Origin: Oscillospiraceae bacterium
GTDB taxonomy: Bacteria > Bacillota > Clostridia > Oscillospirales > Acutalibacteraceae
Reading direction: 5' to 3'
DNA length: 6,534 nucleotides
Assembly (NCBI GenBank): GCA_028706415.1
Contig: JAQWBK010000081.1
Location: forward strand, 1 to 6,534
A program made the translations under genes and the position numbers. Under the pieces are notes generated by a model. The model saw only the letters and a list, made by a program, of their open reading frames with translations. It searched no databases and was not told the origin of the DNA. Below are positions 5,026 through 6,534 of this stretch, in pieces. Numbering within the stretch: the stretch's first letter is position 1; the number at the start of each line of letters is the position of its first letter.

Positions 5026-6177
5026 TCATACATTATTACCGGCCATCGTTACTATTGTGGTCGCTACAATCATAAATACCGAGCAGGCGGCAAGAACACC
5101 TATTAGGGTTTTTAGCACCCCTTGCGCCGTTTTAAAGAGTGATGCGACGGTATCCAGCGAGAACATTTCGGAAACCATTATGCAAAAGCTTAATGAAAGC
5201 AGCCACAGGATACATTCGATAAGCGGCGGCAGTACAATGAGGGCGGTTGTTAATATTCCGAACCCGCCCAGTGTTGATTTTAATAGCGAAAGGCAGCCCC
5301 GAACCGAATTATATGCTTCGCCAAGAGCGCTCCCCACCACAGGCACAAACGCTCCCAGAGAAAAACGAATTGCTCGTCCTGTCATGGTATCGACAGCAGA
5401 ACCTACCAACCCCTGCATTGAAAGAAGTCCGACAAATACCGAGGTTGTAATGCCCAGCAACCATCCGCAACAACTGTTGATAAAGCTGCCTGCCTTATCC
5501 AGCTTCATATTCGGAGTAACCGAGCCGGTCAGCCCCATTGCAAGTGATACCGTCATCATGGGCACAATAAAGTGGGTGGCAGCAAGTGATATAAGCTCGG
5601 CTGCAAACAGCACCACCGTCTGATAAGATGCCGATGTTACAGCTTGTCCCGAGGCAAGCATTATGCTTGCAAATACAGGAACAAAGCTGAACATGAAAAC
5701 CGAGGTGCTTTTCGCGGCGTTACTGACATCGTGTATACAGCCCGAAATAGGAACTAGCAGTGCGGCACACGCTGTTATGGCACATATGGCTCCAAAAACC
5801 TTTGAAATTGATTCCTCCTTGACCGTTTGACGCAATGCATCCATCAATGCGTATAGCAACACCACCCCCAGCAAAACCCCTGCTGAGCGAAAAGGACCGG
5901 TTGCTCTGTCCTTCAACAAATCAACCAGGCTGTTTATCACATTTTCCGGTTTCAGGCCTGTAAAGGATTCGGCTTTGAAGCTGTCTACCCCAATTTTATT
6001 CATAAAATCCTTGGTCTCGGGCGGCAAATTGCCCCAAATATTCTCGGCTCCGCTTGCCTGCAGCTGTTCGTCGTAAATGTCATCAAGGGTTGTTTGGGCA
6101 TGTGCTAAAAAACCTGTAACAGACAAAAGCAATGTAATAATAATAAAACAACGGCAGACTTTTTTAATATTTATCAT
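5026..6177 (-). CDS. spoIIIAE: Stage III sporulation protein AE
   Basis: Polytopic membrane protein of the SpoIIIA channel, essential for forespore SigG activity in B. subtilis and made under SigE in the mother cell. The 383-residue product (B. subtilis about 399) opens with a signal-peptide-like segment: basic MINIKKVCR, a hydrophobic run at about 10-25 and a likely cleavage after AHA (25-27). An external domain follows (about 28-95, with NIWGNLPPETKDFMNKIGV at 46-64), then about seven or eight hydrophobic segments: roughly 98-115, 126-147, 158-178, 187-220, 235-258, 271-285, 305-335 and 356-379. The conserved MKLDKAGSFINSCCGWLLG (224-242) and GRAIRFSLGAFVPVVGSALG (267-286) are typical of the family. 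Its ATG overlaps the spoIIIAD stop as ATGA, and a strong GGAGGTGA lies at 6184-6191, 6 bases ahead, so translation is coupled to spoIIIAD. Confidence 0.97.
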   Translation of the reverse strand: MINIKKVCRCFIIITLLLSVTGFLAHAQTTLDDIYDEQLQASGAENIWGNLPPETKDFMNKIGVDSFKAESFTGLKPENVINSLVDLLKDRATGPFRSAGVLLGVVLLYALMDALRQTVKEESISKVFGAICAITACAALLVPISGCIHDVSNAAKSTSVFMFSFVPVFASIMLASGQAVTSASYQTVVLFAAELISLAATHFIVPMMTVSLAMGLTGSVTPNMKLDKAGSFINSCCGWLLGITTSVFVGLLSMQGLVGSAVDTMTGRAIRFSLGAFVPVVGSALGEAYNSVRGCLSLLKSTLGGFGILTTALIVLPPLIECILWLLSLSFCIMVSEMFSLDTVASLFKTAQGVLKTLIGVLAACSVFMIVATTIVTMAGNNV

Positions 6178-6534
6178 CCTGTCTCACCTCCGTTCATAAG
6201 ATGAACGGCTAATTCTACTATTTTTTCAAAAAGAGGCAGGGCAAGAATTAACAGGAACACCTTGCCGGTAAGCTCTGCCTTTTCAGCCATAGCATTCTCC
6301 CCCGCGTCTCGGCAGGCGTCGGCGGAAAACTGAGCCAGTAGACTGATGCCCAGTGCCTTAAACAGCACCGACCCATATTCACTGGGGAGAGAAGTGGAGT
6401 TAAGTAGGGCTTGCAATCTGCTGAATACAGGAGCAAGCTGAATTATCAGCATACCAAGTATCAAAGTGCCGGTAATAAGTCCTATTGCCATCGAGTATTC
6501 GGGATGATACCGGCGAATTAAAACTGCCAGAAAG
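6174..6534 (-). CDS. spoIIIAD: Stage III sporulation protein AD (5' end outside window)
   Basis: Small multi-pass membrane protein of the SpoIIIA complex. The frame stays open to the window edge: 119 residues are visible, starting FLAVLIRRYHPEYS before the ATG at 6489-6491. That ATG is therefore internal and not the true start; the RRYHPEYS stretch belongs to the conserved first loop of the family, which is about 130 residues long, so roughly 10-20 residues are missing. Counting from the internal Met, a membrane helix spans about 1-23, a region follows with LFKALGISLLAQFSADACRD (43-62) and ENAMAEKAELTGK (65-77), the best-conserved part, and a final hydrophobic segment at about 78-98. It overlaps spoIIIAE by 4 bases. 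SpoIIIAC, with which AD shares similarity in B. subtilis, should lie just upstream. Confidence 0.94.
   Translation of the reverse strand, partial: FLAVLIRRYHPEYSMAIGLITGTLILGMLIIQLAPVFSRLQALLNSTSLPSEYGSVLFKALGISLLAQFSADACRDAGENAMAEKAELTGKVFLLILALPLFEKIVELAVHLMNGGETG

Noticed and set aside
5057..5623. Long plus-strand open frame opposite spoIIIAE
   Set aside because: It is a complement shadow of a well-conserved membrane protein gene, with a composition typical of antisense frames.

Overview
This window carries one continuous block of minus-strand genes from what looks like an endospore-forming member of the Clostridia. The evidence is the spoIIIA sporulation genes, the GAAAGG-type Shine-Dalgarno sites and the moderate base composition. 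The pairing of a TsaD-like paralog with xseA suggests the Oscillospirales/Ruminococcaceae side of the class, but that is inference from remembered synteny and was not searched. No plus-strand gene is credible.

Transcription runs from high to low coordinates. From 6534 down to 3267 lie the last five spoIIIA genes: spoIIIAD (its 5' end is outside the window), spoIIIAE, spoIIIAF, spoIIIAG and spoIIIAH. Their products belong to the SpoIIIA-SpoIIQ channel (feeding tube) between mother cell and forespore: AD, AE and AF are polytopic or multi-pass membrane parts, while AG and AH are single-pass proteins with ring-building domains.

A 139-bp gap (3128-3266) holds a good SigA-type promoter with an extended -10. 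It starts a housekeeping group: an Asp23/Gls24-family gene (yqhY-like), nusB, a divergent TsaD/Kae1-like gene, and xseA. The window ends 15 bp after the xseA stop, where xseB would be expected. In Bacillus subtilis accB and accC lie between spoIIIAH and yqhY, and folD lies between nusB and xseA. Here accBC are absent and the TsaD-like gene holds the folD position.

The most unusual non-coding feature lies between asp23 and nusB (about 2622-2760). It is a 121-bp element bounded by a 17-bp inverted repeat and containing three packed hairpins, so it can fold as a cloverleaf. In the minus-strand transcript the two imperfect positions of the outer stem become G.U wobbles, and the stem is followed by U6, so the element also resembles a terminator. 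One hairpin loop is perfectly complementary over 8 nt to the sequence just upstream of the outer stem, a possible pseudoknot. It may be a mobile or repeated palindromic element, a structured RNA, or a control point before nusB; these cannot be told apart from this window alone.
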